In this document: positions 63,864-64,000 of the stretch, in pieces | Layout of the letters: every line of letters starts with the position of its first letter | Numbering within the stretch: position 1 is the first letter of the stretch | Assembly: GCF_900114975.1 (NCBI RefSeq) | Contig: NZ_FOUU01000006.1 | Coordinates: 104,036-168,035, forward strand | From: Thermodesulforhabdus norvegica | GTDB lineage: Bacteria; Desulfobacterota; Syntrophobacteria; Syntrophobacterales; Thermodesulforhabdaceae | Direction: 5' to 3' | Length of the DNA stretch: 64,000 nt | The notes under the pieces: model-generated | What the model was told of the DNA's origin: nothing | The model's database searches: none | The model's input: the letters and a program-made list of their open reading frames with translations, nothing else | Program-made: the position numbers and the translations under genes

Positions 63864-64000
63864 TTTTCGTTACCCTCTCCATGAAGGTAGCCTTTCGCAA
63901 GATGGATACCCAGTTCAAGGGCCTTGCGGTTAAGTTCTTCCGTTCCGGGAGGGACGCGGTTCAAAAGGGCGGCTTCCAGGCTTTTGAGCGACACCGCACC
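63860..64000 (-). CDS. 2-oxoacid:acceptor oxidoreductase, gamma subunit C-terminus (partial)
   Basis: 46 codons running in from the right edge, ending TGA at 63860-63862. The segment SLKSLEAALLNRVPPGTEEL followed by NRKALELG matches the C-terminus of gamma subunits of ferredoxin-dependent 2-oxoacid (2-oxoglutarate or pyruvate type) oxidoreductases. The specificity cannot be read from this part. It supports an anaerobic metabolism. Confidence 0.75.
   Translation of the reverse strand, partial: GAVSLKSLEAALLNRVPPGTEELNRKALELGIHLAKGYLHGEGNEK

Noticed and set aside
1..64000. CRISPR arrays or rRNA genes
   Set aside because: No regularly spaced direct repeats and no rRNA-like stretches were seen on either strand.

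Overview
The window looks like a chromosomal segment from an anaerobic, diderm member of the Desulfobacterota (former Deltaproteobacteria), possibly a sulfate reducer or syntroph. That is inferred from gene content: a lipid A / outer-membrane assembly block that uses LpxI, a split B12-dependent methylmalonyl-CoA mutase, a 2-oxoacid:acceptor oxidoreductase tail, a DUF1844 protein, a membrane pyrophosphatase, a sigma-54 two-component pair and a probable selenoprotein. The species cannot be fixed from sequence alone. I see no rRNA, CRISPR array or replication origin.

Layout. 1-2456: 3' end of acnA, a small BFD-type iron-sulfur gene interrupted by an in-frame TGA that is probably selenocysteine, and a macrodomain gene, all overlapping. 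2481-5559: a MoaE-like gene (minus), then the methylmalonyl-CoA mutase large subunit, B12 subunit and epimerase. 5600-8399: a sigma-54 response regulator and its histidine kinase (minus). 8499-11574: rfbC, rfbD and a WecA-like glycosyl-1-phosphate transferase. 11584-27012 (minus): one long block reading lysS, lolE, lolD, bamA, skp, lpxD, fabZ, lpxA, an lpxI-oxidoreductase fusion, lpxB, msbA, waaA; it covers most of lipid A core synthesis, its flipping, lipoprotein sorting and outer-membrane protein assembly. 27170-42349: a beta-CASP nuclease, a CBS protein, an aryl/acyl-CoA ligase, a metallo-hydrolase, a complete Liv-type ABC importer with a MoaD/ThiS-like gene inside it, an EmrAB efflux pair, a DUF374 acyltransferase and a large uncharacterised protein with a SLOG-like region.

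42492-42889: four tRNA genes (Lys, Gln, Glu, Arg). The DNA behind tRNA-Arg (about 42890-50340) looks like an accessory island. It starts with about 0.7 kb without recognisable genes, followed by a minus-strand set of DUF523/DUF1722, NmrA-like, metallo-hydrolase, methyltransferase, lipocalin and a 30-codon remnant resembling a UV-endonuclease (pyrimidine-dimer glycosylase). It ends with two broken transposase genes around a small exported helix-hairpin-helix protein. 50404-64000: housekeeping genes (hppA, pth, rplY, prs, tRNA-Gln, ispE, DUF1844, serA), then feoAB with an aminotransferase and a SPOR protein, a gene-free 350 bp, a Cys-rich mini-protein overlapping surE, and the tail of a 2-oxoacid oxidoreductase gamma subunit.

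The most interesting signals are: (1) the TGA-interrupted BFD-like iron-sulfur protein, with a bSECIS-like hairpin and an ATGA overlap to the next gene only if the TGA is read through; (2) the LpxI-Gfo/Idh fusion inside the lipid A operon; (3) the SLOG-like 502-residue protein beside the tRNA cluster; (4) the photolyase-neighbourhood gene set without a photolyase; and (5) unusual ATPase motifs in both Liv ATPases.
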